A stretch of DNA of 64,000 nucleotides from UBA7398 sp964597305 (GCA_964597305.1 CAZQWU010000001.1:1-64000); one strand, 5' to 3'. Shown: positions 54,785 through 63,658, counted from the stretch's first letter. The notes: generated by a model from the sequence alone, not told the origin. Made by a program: numbers and translations.

Positions 54785-55752
54785 CAGCAGCACGATCCTT
54801 CAACGCTGTCGTGAGTAATGAGAGTCAGCGACTTGATATATCCGTAATAACTAAATGTGTGATGGAGACGAAAACCGAATTGTTCATACAGTCTGATGGC
54901 GATCGAATTACTTTGGGCAACGTGTAGCGCTAATTGGCGAGTACCGTGTTCGCGTGCTACCTCGGCGCATTGAGCAACCAACGCTTTCCCAAGACCTCGA
55001 CCGCGGTAGCGTTCTTCAACGACAATGCGAGCAAGAACTCCCCAATCATCAGCAAAACCGATGCGCGCCTTCGCAATTATTTTCTCTTTCTCGGTAATAG
55101 CCAGATAGTGAGCTGGTGATCGAAGGAGAATGTCATTTACTTCTTCATCATTATCAAAAGTTAACCAATCTGGTGATGGTGTCTGAGATATCTGCCAACG
55201 AAACGTGGAAGGTAAGTCGAAGCGCGATACCTTATGCGCATCAGCAATCATAAGATGTACATCGAATTCTTTCTGCCATGAAGAGGTGCGGAGATAGTTT
55301 TCAGTCAGCTCGCTTATACCGTGTGGGATTGCTATCACTGGCCGAAGTCGTGATTGTTCAAAAGTATCGATGACATTCCTTACCGCTTCCTCGCAGGAAC
55401 CTTGCGGGTCGCCCAGAACTAAGACTGAATTAGCGCGGAGAGTTTTACCTTTATCAATGCGGTAAACCCAGAGACCATCTTCAAAGTACTGAGCGGGTAA
55501 CCAGGTATTCATTGCTGCGCGTTCAAGTGAACGAATGCGCACTGTGAGTGGTTGCCCCTTACCAATCTCAGTGATGGGTTCAACAACTCGCCAGGCGACG
55601 ACCGCAGATTGATCAAATTCGGCGAGTGAGCCATCTTTTTTCCGGATCAATCCAGGTGATTCTAGGATTCCAAGAAAGTCCTGATATCCGCCATGAATCT
55701 GGATACGGACAGAGACCCGCTCTCCAAGGGCATCTGCCAAGGATTTGCGCAC
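54784..55752 (-). CDS. GNAT-family N-acetyltransferase with N-terminal small barrel
   Basis: About 322 residues. Residues 1-80 look like a small beta-barrel (ALGERVSVRIQIHGG then FLGILES). The C-terminal GNAT domain (about 205-322) has the acetyl-CoA loop VEERYRGRGLGKALV, then HVAQSNSIAIRLYEQFGFRLHHTF. The arrangement recalls actinobacterial GNAT proteins encoded next to this ferredoxin gene. Substrate unknown; MshD, which has two GNAT domains, is not matched. Start: a longer frame begins at ATG 55782 inside the ferredoxin gene, but GTG 55752 is preceded by TACAAT at 6 bases and fits the homologous N-terminus better. Confidence 0.82.
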   Translation of the reverse strand: MRKSLADALGERVSVRIQIHGGYQDFLGILESPGLIRKKDGSLAEFDQSAVVAWRVVEPITEIGKGQPLTVRIRSLERAAMNTWLPAQYFEDGLWVYRIDKGKTLRANSVLVLGDPQGSCEEAVRNVIDTFEQSRLRPVIAIPHGISELTENYLRTSSWQKEFDVHLMIADAHKVSRFDLPSTFRWQISQTPSPDWLTFDNDEEVNDILLRSPAHYLAITEKEKIIAKARIGFADDWGVLARIVVEERYRGRGLGKALVAQCAEVAREHGTRQLALHVAQSNSIAIRLYEQFGFRLHHTFSYYGYIKSLTLITHDSVEGSCC

Positions 55753-55758
55753 CGACAC

Positions 55759-55764
55759 ATTGTA
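55759..55764 (-). promoter_or_regulatory. Leaderless -10 (TACAAT) for the GNAT gene
   Basis: Near-perfect TATAAT-like hexamer 6 bases before GTG 55752. It shares two bases with the ferredoxin -10 on the other strand. Confidence 0.5.
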
Positions 55765-55768
55765 GGAT
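55763..55768 (+). promoter_or_regulatory. Leaderless -10 (TAGGAT) for fdxA
   Basis: TANNNT 7 bases before the fdxA ATG, overlapping the GNAT -10 by two bases. Confidence 0.5.
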
Positions 55769-55775
55769 TTGAGCC

Positions 55776-56099
55776 ATGACATACATCATCGCCGAACCCT
55801 GTGTAGATATAAAAGATAAATCGTGTATCGAAGAGTGCCCAGTCGATTGCATCTACGAAGGTGAACGAATGTTGTATATCCAACCCGATGAGTGTGTTGA
55901 TTGCGGTGCGTGTGAACCAGTCTGTCCGGTTGAAGCAATCTATTACGAAGATGATGTGCCATCGCAATGGAAAGATTTCACCGCAGCCAATGCTGAATTT
56001 TTTGAAGAGCTAGGCTCACCTGGTGGTGCAAGCAAAGTCGGTCCAACAGGTCGCGATCACAAAGTTATCGTTGCAATTCAAAAAAAGCCCGCTGAATAA
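55776..56099 (+). CDS. fdxA: 7Fe-8S ferredoxin (FdxA/FdxC type)
   Basis: 107-residue electron carrier. Cys at 9, 17, 21 and 25, then at 40, 43, 46 and 50 (CVDCGACEPVCP), in the spacing of seven-iron ferredoxins with one [3Fe-4S] and one [4Fe-4S] cluster. The C-terminal tail (WKDFTAANAEFFEELGSPGGASKVG) is typical of actinobacterial FdxA. It precedes dapC by 47 bases on the same strand. Redox partner unknown. Confidence 0.95.
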   Translation: MTYIIAEPCVDIKDKSCIEECPVDCIYEGERMLYIQPDECVDCGACEPVCPVEAIYYEDDVPSQWKDFTAANAEFFEELGSPGGASKVGPTGRDHKVIVAIQKKPAE

Positions 56100-56146
56100 C
56101 GTTTTTTCGCTCACCACCAGATTTCGGAAATAGACGGAGGGCGTCG

Positions 56147-57220
56147 ATGAAGCTTCCAGATTTCCCCTGGGATACCTTGGCGCCGTACGGCGAGAAAGCT
56201 CGACAACATCCCCACGGAATTATTGATCTCTCACAAGGAACGCCGGTTGATCCAACTCCAGAATTCATTCAGCGCGCTCTGCAGGAAAGTGCAAATTCTC
56301 CGTCCTATCCGGTGACGACTGGAACTCCAGAACTCCGTGAGGCGCTTTTAACTTATTCGCGTACTGTTCTCGGCGCGCAAGGAGATTTTGATGTCCTGCC
56401 AACGATTGGCTCGAAAGAATTAGTTGCCTGGTTGCCAACTCTTCTTGAATCAAAAAAAGTTCTGATTCCACAGATCGCCTACCCAACCTACAAAGTGGGT
56501 GGTCTGATTGCTTCAGCCTCTGTTTACGAGGTTGACATAGATTCAACTCAATGGCCGAATGCAGATTTGGCATGGATCAATACACCGTCAAATCCAACAG
56601 GTCGAGTACATACTCGCGACGAATTACTCAACGCAATCTCGTGGGCACGCAATGGAAACAGAGTTCTAGCAAGCGATGAGTGCTATGTGTCATTTCCGGA
56701 TCGTGATAAGCCCGTATCAATTCTCTCGCTCACCAACGGAGATAACCGGAATATTATTGCGGTGCATTCTCTCTCAAAGCGATCAAACTTAGCAGGGTAT
56801 CGAGGAGCATTTGTCGTTGGCGATTCATCCATCATCAAGACATTGTTAGAGATTCGTAAACATGCAGGAATGATGGTGCCACTTCCAGTTCAACGAGCGA
56901 TGACGGTTGCTCTGAAAGATGAGAACCATGTCAATGAACAAGCTGAGCGGTATCGACTCCGTCGAGAAATTTTACGAAACGCATTAACCGAGGCTGGTTT
57001 TACGATTGAAAATTCCGGTGCAGGTTTATATCTATGGTGCACTCGCGGCGAAAAAGATTGGACAAGTGTTGCCTGGTTAGCAGAGCGAGGAATTCTTGCG
57101 ACTCCAGGAAGTTTTTATGGCCAGCTCGGCGAACAACATATTCGAGTCGCACTCACTGCACTTGATGTAAAGATTCGTGAAGCAGCAGAGCGAATTACAC
57201 GTTCGCTTGCGGGAAACTAA
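56147..57220 (+). CDS. dapC: Succinyldiaminopimelate transaminase
   Basis: PLP-dependent aminotransferase (class I/II, fold type I), 357 residues, making N-succinyl-diaminopimelate from the keto precursor. DLSQGTPVDPTP at the N-terminus, WINTPSNPTGRVH (PLP Asn), SDECY (Asp) and the Schiff-base Lys in HSLSKRSNLAGYRGAF are present. Position after ferredoxin and the presence of dapD in the window support DapC. GGAGGG precedes the ATG by 6 bases. A short 13-base-period duplication (57214-57236) includes the stop codon. Confidence 0.92.
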   Translation: MKLPDFPWDTLAPYGEKARQHPHGIIDLSQGTPVDPTPEFIQRALQESANSPSYPVTTGTPELREALLTYSRTVLGAQGDFDVLPTIGSKELVAWLPTLLESKKVLIPQIAYPTYKVGGLIASASVYEVDIDSTQWPNADLAWINTPSNPTGRVHTRDELLNAISWARNGNRVLASDECYVSFPDRDKPVSILSLTNGDNRNIIAVHSLSKRSNLAGYRGAFVVGDSSIIKTLLEIRKHAGMMVPLPVQRAMTVALKDENHVNEQAERYRLRREILRNALTEAGFTIENSGAGLYLWCTRGEKDWTSVAWLAERGILATPGSFYGQLGEQHIRVALTALDVKIREAAERITRSLAGN

Positions 57221-57249
57221 GACGGAAAACTAAGACTGAAAATCGAGAG

Positions 57250-58248
57250 ATGTCGATGAGCGCAGATAAGCCGATCACAAAGGCGATATTGCTCGTTGGT
57301 GGACGAGGAACTCGCTTATTGCCACTGACCGAACGCACACCAAAGCCCATGTTAAAAGTTGCTGGAGTACCGTTTACTGAGCATCAACTGGCGAAAGCTC
57401 GTCAAGCAGGAATTACTGACATTGCACTTGCGACATCTTTTATGGCAGATATTTTCCAACCGTATTTTGGAGATGGATCTCGACTTGGACTCAGGATGCA
57501 CTATGCGGTGGAGAAAGAAGCGCTCGGTACCGGTGGAGCTATCAAAAATGCAAGTGAGGTTCTCAATCTTTCACGCGATGAATCTGTTGTCATATTTAAT
57601 GGCGATGTACTCAGTGGCCATGATTTATCTGGTCAAATGAGATTTCACCAACAGCATGGCGCAGCTGCCACTCTCTATCTGACAGAGGTATCTGACGCTC
57701 GCGCCTTTGGTTGCGTTCCGCTCGATGAGTCTGCAAACGTGACGGCCTTTCTCGAGAAAATGGATAATCCCGTTACTAATTTGATTAATGCAGGATGTTA
57801 TGTTTTCCGTTCGGACGTTCTTCATTACATTCCATCGCAGACAGTGGTGAGCGTCGAACGTGAAACTTTTCCTGCGATATTAAAAGAAGGATTGACGGTC
57901 AAAGGTTTTGTCGATCGTAGTTATTGGCTTGATATTGGAACACCTAACGCATTAGTAAAGGCATCTCGAGATCTCCTCACAGGAACATTTACCTCGCCTG
58001 CAACACCGCCACATACCAACGAAGTTTTGATTGAACCGGGAGCAGTGATCTCCCCGACGGCAGTCATTAATCAAGGCACTTATATTGGTGCAGGAGCTCA
58101 GATTGGTGATCGATGCACAATCTCTGGCTCGATCATTGAATCTGGCGCAATTATTGGTGCGAATTCGACTCTTATTAATAGTTTTGTCAGAGAAAATACG
58201 AAAATAAGTGAAAATTCTCTCGAAAAATCTAGTTTTTTAGGTTTTTAA
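57250..58248 (+). CDS. Sugar-phosphate nucleotidyltransferase (mannose-1-phosphate guanylyltransferase-like)
   Basis: 332 residues: N-terminal nucleotidyltransferase domain with LLVGGRGTRLLPLTERTPKPML (pyrophosphorylase signature), VEKEALGTGGAI and FNGDVL (metal Asp), then a C-terminal left-handed beta-helix (about 265-330, ISPTAVINQGTYIGAGAQIGDRCTISG). It is similar to mycobacterial GDP-mannose synthases, also located near whiB2. GDP-mannose is the likely product, supported by the manB-like gene at 63659; a different NDP-sugar is possible. Confidence 0.87.
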   Translation: MSMSADKPITKAILLVGGRGTRLLPLTERTPKPMLKVAGVPFTEHQLAKARQAGITDIALATSFMADIFQPYFGDGSRLGLRMHYAVEKEALGTGGAIKNASEVLNLSRDESVVIFNGDVLSGHDLSGQMRFHQQHGAAATLYLTEVSDARAFGCVPLDESANVTAFLEKMDNPVTNLINAGCYVFRSDVLHYIPSQTVVSVERETFPAILKEGLTVKGFVDRSYWLDIGTPNALVKASRDLLTGTFTSPATPPHTNEVLIEPGAVISPTAVINQGTYIGAGAQIGDRCTISGSIIESGAIIGANSTLINSFVRENTKISENSLEKSSFLGF

Positions 58249-58261
58249 CCCCACTCAGGAC

Positions 58262-58292
58262 TTGACTCAAACGAATAACACGCGTGTAATTC
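58262..58292 (+). promoter_or_regulatory. Candidate whiB promoter
   Basis: TTGACT (58262-58267) as -35 and TAATTC (58287-58292) as -10, 19 bases apart. It lies in the 119-base gap before whiB and would give a leader of about 70 nt, unusual for this window. Confidence 0.4.
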
Positions 58293-58326
58293 AGCCAGTA
58301 GCGCCGCCTCCGGGGGGCCCCTTCAT

Positions 58327-58341
58327 TCTGAATCGTTCAGA
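58327..58341 (+). promoter_or_regulatory. Inverted repeat in the whiB leader
   Basis: TCTGAA and TTCAGA flank a 3-base centre, a perfect 6-base dyad. It follows a GC-rich block containing GGGGCCCC (58314-58321). It could be an operator or a leader hairpin. Confidence 0.4.
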
Positions 58342-58367
58342 GCGAAGTGACTTGAGGAGATTATTAG

Positions 58368-58655
58368 ATGTCTGAACTTCGACGAGATTATTCAAACGTC
58401 GGTCCAAGCATTCAATTAGGTAATGGTGAGATTGTTGAGCTTTCATGGCAAGAGCGAGCGCTCTGTGCCCAGACAGATCCGGAAGCATTCTTTCCGGAAA
58501 AGGGCGGATCTACGCGTGAAGCCAAACGGGTATGTATGTCATGCGATGTTCGCTCAGAATGTCTCGAATACGCGCTAGCTCACGACGAGCGATTTGGAAT
58601 TTGGGGCGGACTCTCTGAGCGTGAGCGTCGTAGACTCAAGCGTCGACCTGCTTAA
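58368..58655 (+). CDS. whiB: WhiB-family iron-sulfur transcriptional regulator (WhiB/WhiB2 type)
   Basis: 95 residues. Four Cys ligate a [4Fe-4S] cluster: C33, C56, C59, C65 (C...CxxCxxxxxC). GIWGG at 77-81 and the basic tail RERRRLKRRPA complete the family signature. Members bind the primary sigma factor and control division or redox genes; WhiB2/WhmD is essential for septation in mycobacteria. Proximity to the manB-like genes matches whiB2. GAGGAG sits 11-12 bases upstream of the ATG. Confidence 0.95.
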   Translation: MSELRRDYSNVGPSIQLGNGEIVELSWQERALCAQTDPEAFFPEKGGSTREAKRVCMSCDVRSECLEYALAHDERFGIWGGLSERERRRLKRRPA

Positions 58656-58706
58656 AACCGCTTAGCGTTTTAAATTCCCAACTGTCGGCGAGGTGGTGAC
58701 AACGCT

Positions 58707-61700
58707 ATGGCCGAAACTCCTTCAACGATCCACCATGTTACGACCATCATTGTCGCGCATGATGGCGCTGCCTGGATTCCTAAAGTTGTTGCAGCGCTCT
58801 CAGTACAAACCAGGCCGTTTGATCGATCAATTGCAATTGATACCGAATCCCATGATGACTCTGCGAAATTACTTCGGGCATCAGGATTTACAACAGTCAC
58901 CATGTCACGGGGGACTGGCTTTGGTGATGCGATTGAAGAAGCGCTTAAAAAATTACCTCCGATAAAAAAAGTTTCGGGACACGACAATTCATCCGAAAAA
59001 ATAATCGAGTGGCTCTGGCTCATTCACGATGATTGCGCACCAAAAAAGAATGCGCTTGCTGAATTGTTGAAAGCGGTGGAATCTCGGCCATCGGTGGCGA
59101 TCGCTGGACCGAAAATACTTGGCTGGAACGATCGCAACCACATATTGGAGTTGGGCGTCAGTATTGCGCCAAATGGTGCTCGATGGACTGGTATGGAATA
59201 TCGAGAGCAAGATCAAGGTCAACATGATGGTAATAAAGAAAGTAAAGAAGTTTTAGCTGTCAGTACCGCCGGTGCATTGATTCGACGTGATGTCTATGAA
59301 GAACTTGGCGGCCTTGATCCAGAACTTTCACTGTTTCGCGACGATGTTGATTTCGGTTGGCGAGCACGGACCGCCGGACATTCGGTTATCGCAGTTGCAA
59401 ATTCCGTGGTGTATCACGCAGAAGCCGCTGCAAGTGAACGTCGATCGGTTGATGTTTCAGAAGCTTTTTTGCGACGACCGTTGCTTCTCGATCGACGAAA
59501 TGCAGCGTATGTGCTCTTAGTTAATGCATCATGGTGGTGGTTACCTTTTATTACGATACAACTTCTCTTCTCATCCATTGTTCGAGCAATCGGGTATTTA
59601 TTTGCCAAATTGCCAGGATATGCAGCTGATGAAATTGCAGCGGTTGGCTTGTTATTTATTAAACCGACAAAAATATTTGATGCACGTAAGCAGCGAAGAA
59701 AAACGCGATTGCTCTCTTCGCGCATCATTGCAGAGTTCATCCCGCCTCGAGGAAGTCAGATTTCACTGGCATTTGAACGCGCTCGAGCTGCGGTAGCTCG
59801 ATATTTCGATCGACGTAGCGCTCAGACTGGTTGGATTATTGGCGAGCCCAATGATGAAGAAGAGAAAACGCTACCGACCATCGACCTTGGCTCTGAGGAA
59901 AATGACGACGAATTTGTCGACGATGAGCAGTTCACTCGGTTAAAGGCTTTTTTCTCTCGACCGATTTACACCTTCACACTTTTAATCGCGCTCTTAACCG
60001 TGATCGCATCCCGACATCGCGTGGGCGATATCGCTGGTGGAATTCTCTCTCCGGTTCCAGCAAGTGGCGTTGACCTTCTTCGTAAATATACGGAATCGTG
60101 GCACACCGTAAGTCAGGGAAGTAGTGCAAGCGCCTCGCCCTGGTTATTCCTCTTAGGTCTGGCGAGCGTGATTACTCTCGGCAATCTCAAACTCTTGATT
60201 TCCGCCCTCTTTCTTTTGATTGTGCCCATCATCTTTGTTCTCACGTATAAGTACGCTCGAAGTATTACGAAGAATCGCGCAATCGCACTTTGTGGCGCAG
60301 CGCTTATATCGCTTTCGCCTGCGCTTCTTAATTCCATCAACAATGGTGCTTTTACCACACTCGTAATTGCATTGATTACACCATTTTATGCATCAACACT
60401 TCTTAACCGGGATCCTTCTGAATTACCCTGGCAGCGAACGTTTTTTCTCGCTGTGTGTGATGCTTTTGTATTTTTCTTCTCGCCACTGCTTTTTGTTGCG
60501 ATCACATGTTGGCAATTGGTGCGCGCGCTTCCGAACCTTTACATTCGATTGAGCAACCCTGAGTTGCGTCGGTATGCACTTCACAATGACCTTGCAAAAT
60601 TAGCGACTCTCATCATCACTCCTTTAATCGTTGCCTTTCCTTGGTCATTTACATTGATGCGTCATCCTTCTCGGTTTCTCATTGAGCCAGGGCTACAAAT
60701 TCCTACAGGAGAAACATTGGCAATTGTGTTTGGTAATCCTGGTGGTGCAAGTGGTGTGCCTCAATGGATCATTGCACCGACTTTAATCATTGCTTTTATT
60801 GCGCTCTTTAGTTCGTCAACTCGCATATTCGGTGAATTCACTTTATTTATGATTGGCTTTGCGTTAATCGCAACAATATTTCCGGTAGCTGGCCATGGAA
60901 ATTTCAATCCCGAATCTCCCTACACAGGTAGCGTTCTACTTCTCGCAACTTTTACTGCCGTAATCGCAGCCGTAAAACTTGGCGATCGACATATTCCACT
61001 GCTTTCTCAATCCCATGTGGGTTTTCGCCATCTCATGACTTTAGCTACCGCGATCCTGGCGACCGGGTCACTTATTGCAACGGCTACGTGGTGGGTAACA
61101 AGCGGTGCGAACTCCTTGGTTAGGAGTAACCACACTTCACCCTTACCAGCATTTGTGAGTGCAAGTGGCGATACTCCAGAACGCTATAAAACATTGGTTG
61201 TTAGTGCACGTTCAGGATCCATAACGTATTTCATCGCTCGCGATAAAAGTTTAGAACTTGGCGATGCAGATTCACTCTACGATGTTGATCCGTTGATTAA
61301 TCAAGCTATTGCGGACTTGGTAACAGGTATAGGAGTTACCAGTAGCCAGGTTTTTGGCAATTTCGGAATTCGATATCTTTTTCTAGCAAATCCCGTAGAT
61401 CCCGATCTCGTGAGAACTATTGATGGGATTGGTGGCTTTGTTCGATCATCTGCCACGCGCGATGGAATTTCTTGGAAAATACCCAATGCCAAAACTCGCA
61501 TCACCGTGAAATTCAGTGATGGCTCACAATTAGGTATTCCCAGTGGTGCGATTGGCGCTAAAACAATCGTGCCTGGCGCTGGCACGATCACCATAGCCGA
61601 AAAGTTTGATGGTAAATGGAAATTACTTTTCAATGGCCAAGCAATCCCGATTGAACGAAATTCTGATGGATACCCGATGTTCACCGTTCCGAGTAAAGGT

Positions 61701-61838
61701 GTTGTACAAATTTTCCATGATGGTACTCAACGGCGAGCTTTAATCTCACTTCAATTTATAGCGATTTTTGTTCTCGTTATTCTCGCGGCTCCAAGTGGCC
61801 GTCGACGAAAAGAAGTTCCGATTGAGGAGTTGGCATGA
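58707..61838 (+). CDS. Giant GT2 glycosyltransferase with multi-pass membrane and extracytoplasmic domains
   Basis: 1043 residues. Residues 1-260: GT-A fold (HHVTTIIVAHDGAAWIPKVVAAL, IDTESHDD, WLWLIHDDCAPKKNAL as nucleotide-sugar region, and FRDDVDFGWRARTAG). After a soluble linker, a membrane region of about 12 helices (roughly 270-330 and 410-800). Residues about 830-1000 form a soluble, probably extracytoplasmic domain, closed by one helix and a basic tail (SGRRRKEVP). The start overlaps no gene; its end overlaps the DUF5719 gene by 4 bases. The arrangement resembles actinobacterial wall-glycan enzymes found near whiB. Substrate not predictable. Confidence 0.88.
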   Translation: MAETPSTIHHVTTIIVAHDGAAWIPKVVAALSVQTRPFDRSIAIDTESHDDSAKLLRASGFTTVTMSRGTGFGDAIEEALKKLPPIKKVSGHDNSSEKIIEWLWLIHDDCAPKKNALAELLKAVESRPSVAIAGPKILGWNDRNHILELGVSIAPNGARWTGMEYREQDQGQHDGNKESKEVLAVSTAGALIRRDVYEELGGLDPELSLFRDDVDFGWRARTAGHSVIAVANSVVYHAEAAASERRSVDVSEAFLRRPLLLDRRNAAYVLLVNASWWWLPFITIQLLFSSIVRAIGYLFAKLPGYAADEIAAVGLLFIKPTKIFDARKQRRKTRLLSSRIIAEFIPPRGSQISLAFERARAAVARYFDRRSAQTGWIIGEPNDEEEKTLPTIDLGSEENDDEFVDDEQFTRLKAFFSRPIYTFTLLIALLTVIASRHRVGDIAGGILSPVPASGVDLLRKYTESWHTVSQGSSASASPWLFLLGLASVITLGNLKLLISALFLLIVPIIFVLTYKYARSITKNRAIALCGAALISLSPALLNSINNGAFTTLVIALITPFYASTLLNRDPSELPWQRTFFLAVCDAFVFFFSPLLFVAITCWQLVRALPNLYIRLSNPELRRYALHNDLAKLATLIITPLIVAFPWSFTLMRHPSRFLIEPGLQIPTGETLAIVFGNPGGASGVPQWIIAPTLIIAFIALFSSSTRIFGEFTLFMIGFALIATIFPVAGHGNFNPESPYTGSVLLLATFTAVIAAVKLGDRHIPLLSQSHVGFRHLMTLATAILATGSLIATATWWVTSGANSLVRSNHTSPLPAFVSASGDTPERYKTLVVSARSGSITYFIARDKSLELGDADSLYDVDPLINQAIADLVTGIGVTSSQVFGNFGIRYLFLANPVDPDLVRTIDGIGGFVRSSATRDGISWKIPNAKTRITVKFSDGSQLGIPSGAIGAKTIVPGAGTITIAEKFDGKWKLLFNGQAIPIERNSDGYPMFTVPSKGVVQIFHDGTQRRALISLQFIAIFVLVILAAPSGRRRKEVPIEELA

Positions 61839-63163
61839 GAAAACCTCCCGCACTCGGTTACGTCATATTTCTTTTCGTGGCCCTTATCGCATCCCATTTG
61901 TTTGCCCGAGAAATATCAGCAGCTCGTGTTACGCAAAGTTTTGCACCTACCGTGTGCCCAGCACCGGGTAACGATGGTGTAACAACGGCGCTAGTGCCGA
62001 ATAAACGGGTACAGGTGCATGACGTAGTTGGTGGAAAACAGAATGTGAAATTCAAAAATGCCGGGAATATTTCTCGCCAAGTGGGCAAGGTTCCCTTATT
62101 AATAGCTGGTAATCCTGGGACAACTTTTGCACTTCAAACAAAAACAGGCGTATGGACCGGCGGAACCATCTGCACCACAGGCATCTCAGATTCGTGGTTT
62201 GTTGGCGGAAGCGCAGACATCACGGGCCAATCAGTTCTCTCGTTGGTGAATAGCGGTTTGAGCGATGCGATTATTAAAGTGATTGTCTATTCTGAAAAAG
62301 GGCGAGGCAGCGAACTTGCTTATACCGTCAAACAGAGTTCCCAAAAAGATATTCGTCTCGATTCCATCACTCCAGGAAGCACCGCGGTGGCGCTTCACCT
62401 GACAACTCAAACGGGCAGAGTCACGTCATATTTATTTGATGAGCGGAAAAAAGGTCTGCGTAATTTTGGTGGCGATTATGTCAACGCCCAAGATGAGGCA
62501 ACACAAGAGGTATTCATTGGTGGAGTTCCAACATTCGCTGGCAAAGGTGTCAAGGTCACACATCGCATCCGCTTAATGAATGCAAGCGATGTCGCAACTG
62601 CCGCATCAATTCAAATAGCTAATCGTTCAGGCGTAATAACACCAGTTGGTTTAGATGCAGTAGATTTAAAACCAGGAATTGTGAGAGAAATTCCACTAGA
62701 TGGCGAACTAGGCAATGATCCACTATCAATAAAAATTGTTGCTGATCAGAAAATTGTGGCATCGGTGTATACCTATATAGAAAGTAAATCGAAACGTGAT
62801 TTTCTCTGGTCAACTCCGAGCGAAAGCAATAATGAACTTGATCGCGGCCCTATAGTCCTCAATCTCAATGGATTAGAACCCACGCTCACCTTGGCAAGTG
62901 ACAAAATTGATGTGACGGTGAAATGGACAAATTTCAATGGCAAAATGTCATCGACCTCACTGCGAAGTCTCGATGTGATTAATTGGAAAGTTCCAGCCAA
63001 TACCCGTACCGTGTCGATTGAGCGAAATAGAAAAGCAGCACCTTTATCTGGTGGCGGATTCATCTGGTCGAGTACCTCAGGGTTTGGATTTCTACCATTG
63101 AAATCAGGTGCAGTTTTGGAAGTCTCCACACGACCAATCTCAAATGCAGGCACCATTTCCTAA
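61835..63163 (+). CDS. DUF5719 secreted/anchored protein
   Basis: 442 residues. N-terminal signal or anchor helix (LGYVIFLFVALIASHLFA) and an extracytoplasmic body rich in beta segments, with no catalytic motif seen. The position after the giant GT2 and before DUF3499 is the conserved actinobacterial location of DUF5719. Start overlaps the GT2 stop (ATGA), so the two are probably made together and may form a surface complex. Function unknown. Confidence 0.83.
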   Translation: MRKPPALGYVIFLFVALIASHLFAREISAARVTQSFAPTVCPAPGNDGVTTALVPNKRVQVHDVVGGKQNVKFKNAGNISRQVGKVPLLIAGNPGTTFALQTKTGVWTGGTICTTGISDSWFVGGSADITGQSVLSLVNSGLSDAIIKVIVYSEKGRGSELAYTVKQSSQKDIRLDSITPGSTAVALHLTTQTGRVTSYLFDERKKGLRNFGGDYVNAQDEATQEVFIGGVPTFAGKGVKVTHRIRLMNASDVATAASIQIANRSGVITPVGLDAVDLKPGIVREIPLDGELGNDPLSIKIVADQKIVASVYTYIESKSKRDFLWSTPSESNNELDRGPIVLNLNGLEPTLTLASDKIDVTVKWTNFNGKMSSTSLRSLDVINWKVPANTRTVSIERNRKAAPLSGGGFIWSSTSGFGFLPLKSGAVLEVSTRPISNAGTIS

Positions 63164-63228
63164 GTCTTTGCTCGAAGAAGATCAGAATGGACTCACCTGA
63201 AATACGATGTTTTTAAGGTTTCTCCTAT

Positions 63229-63234
63229 TACGCT
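63229..63234 (+). promoter_or_regulatory. Leaderless -10 (TACGCT) for the DUF3499 gene
   Basis: TANNNT 6 bases before the ATG at 63241. Confidence 0.5.
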
Positions 63235-63240
63235 GTTGAT

Positions 63241-63615
63241 ATGAGTCAGGAGATGTCGCGGCGCACCGTGCGAACATGTTCACGTTCTAGCTGTCGCAAT
63301 CGTGCCGTTCGCACCTTGACCTACATATATGCAGATTCAACCGCGGTTTTAGGACCACTTGCTACCTACGCCGAACCACATGCCTACGATCTTTGTGAAA
63401 CACATAGTGACAAAATGACTGTGCCGGTCGGATGGACCGTTGTACAACATCGCGATGCTCACGTGTCAGAGCCAAGTAACGAAGATTTAATGGCTATTGC
63501 CGATGCCATTCGAGAAGTAGGAAGAGCGCCTGCTGAAGAGGTGAACGCGCCGGTACGTCGCGAAAAAAATCCACAACAGGGTCGACGCGGTCACTTACGC
63601 GTGTTGCCCTCATAA
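63241..63615 (+). CDS. DUF3499 zinc-ribbon-like actinobacterial protein
   Basis: 124 residues. C13, C18, C52 and H55 (TCSRSSC then LCETH) suggest a small zinc-binding fold, followed by a Trp-containing segment and a basic tail (RREKNPQQGRRGHLR). DUF3499 proteins are restricted to Actinobacteria and lie between the DUF5719 and manB-like genes. Function unknown. Either the Met at 63241 or at 63253 could start it; the upstream -10 favours 63241. Confidence 0.87.
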   Translation: MSQEMSRRTVRTCSRSSCRNRAVRTLTYIYADSTAVLGPLATYAEPHAYDLCETHSDKMTVPVGWTVVQHRDAHVSEPSNEDLMAIADAIREVGRAPAEEVNAPVRREKNPQQGRRGHLRVLPS

Positions 63616-63658
63616 CTATTTTCCCTGCATAGATTTTCCATCCATAATTAGTTCTCTC

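Noticed and set aside
54784..55752. Mycothiol synthase MshD
   Set aside because: Only one GNAT domain with a clear acetyl-CoA loop is present; the N-terminal part looks like a small barrel, not a second GNAT domain.
58311..58321. GGGGGGCCCC block as a terminator of the nucleotidyltransferase gene
   Set aside because: It is self-complementary but has no loop and no T-tract, and it lies within the likely whiB leader.
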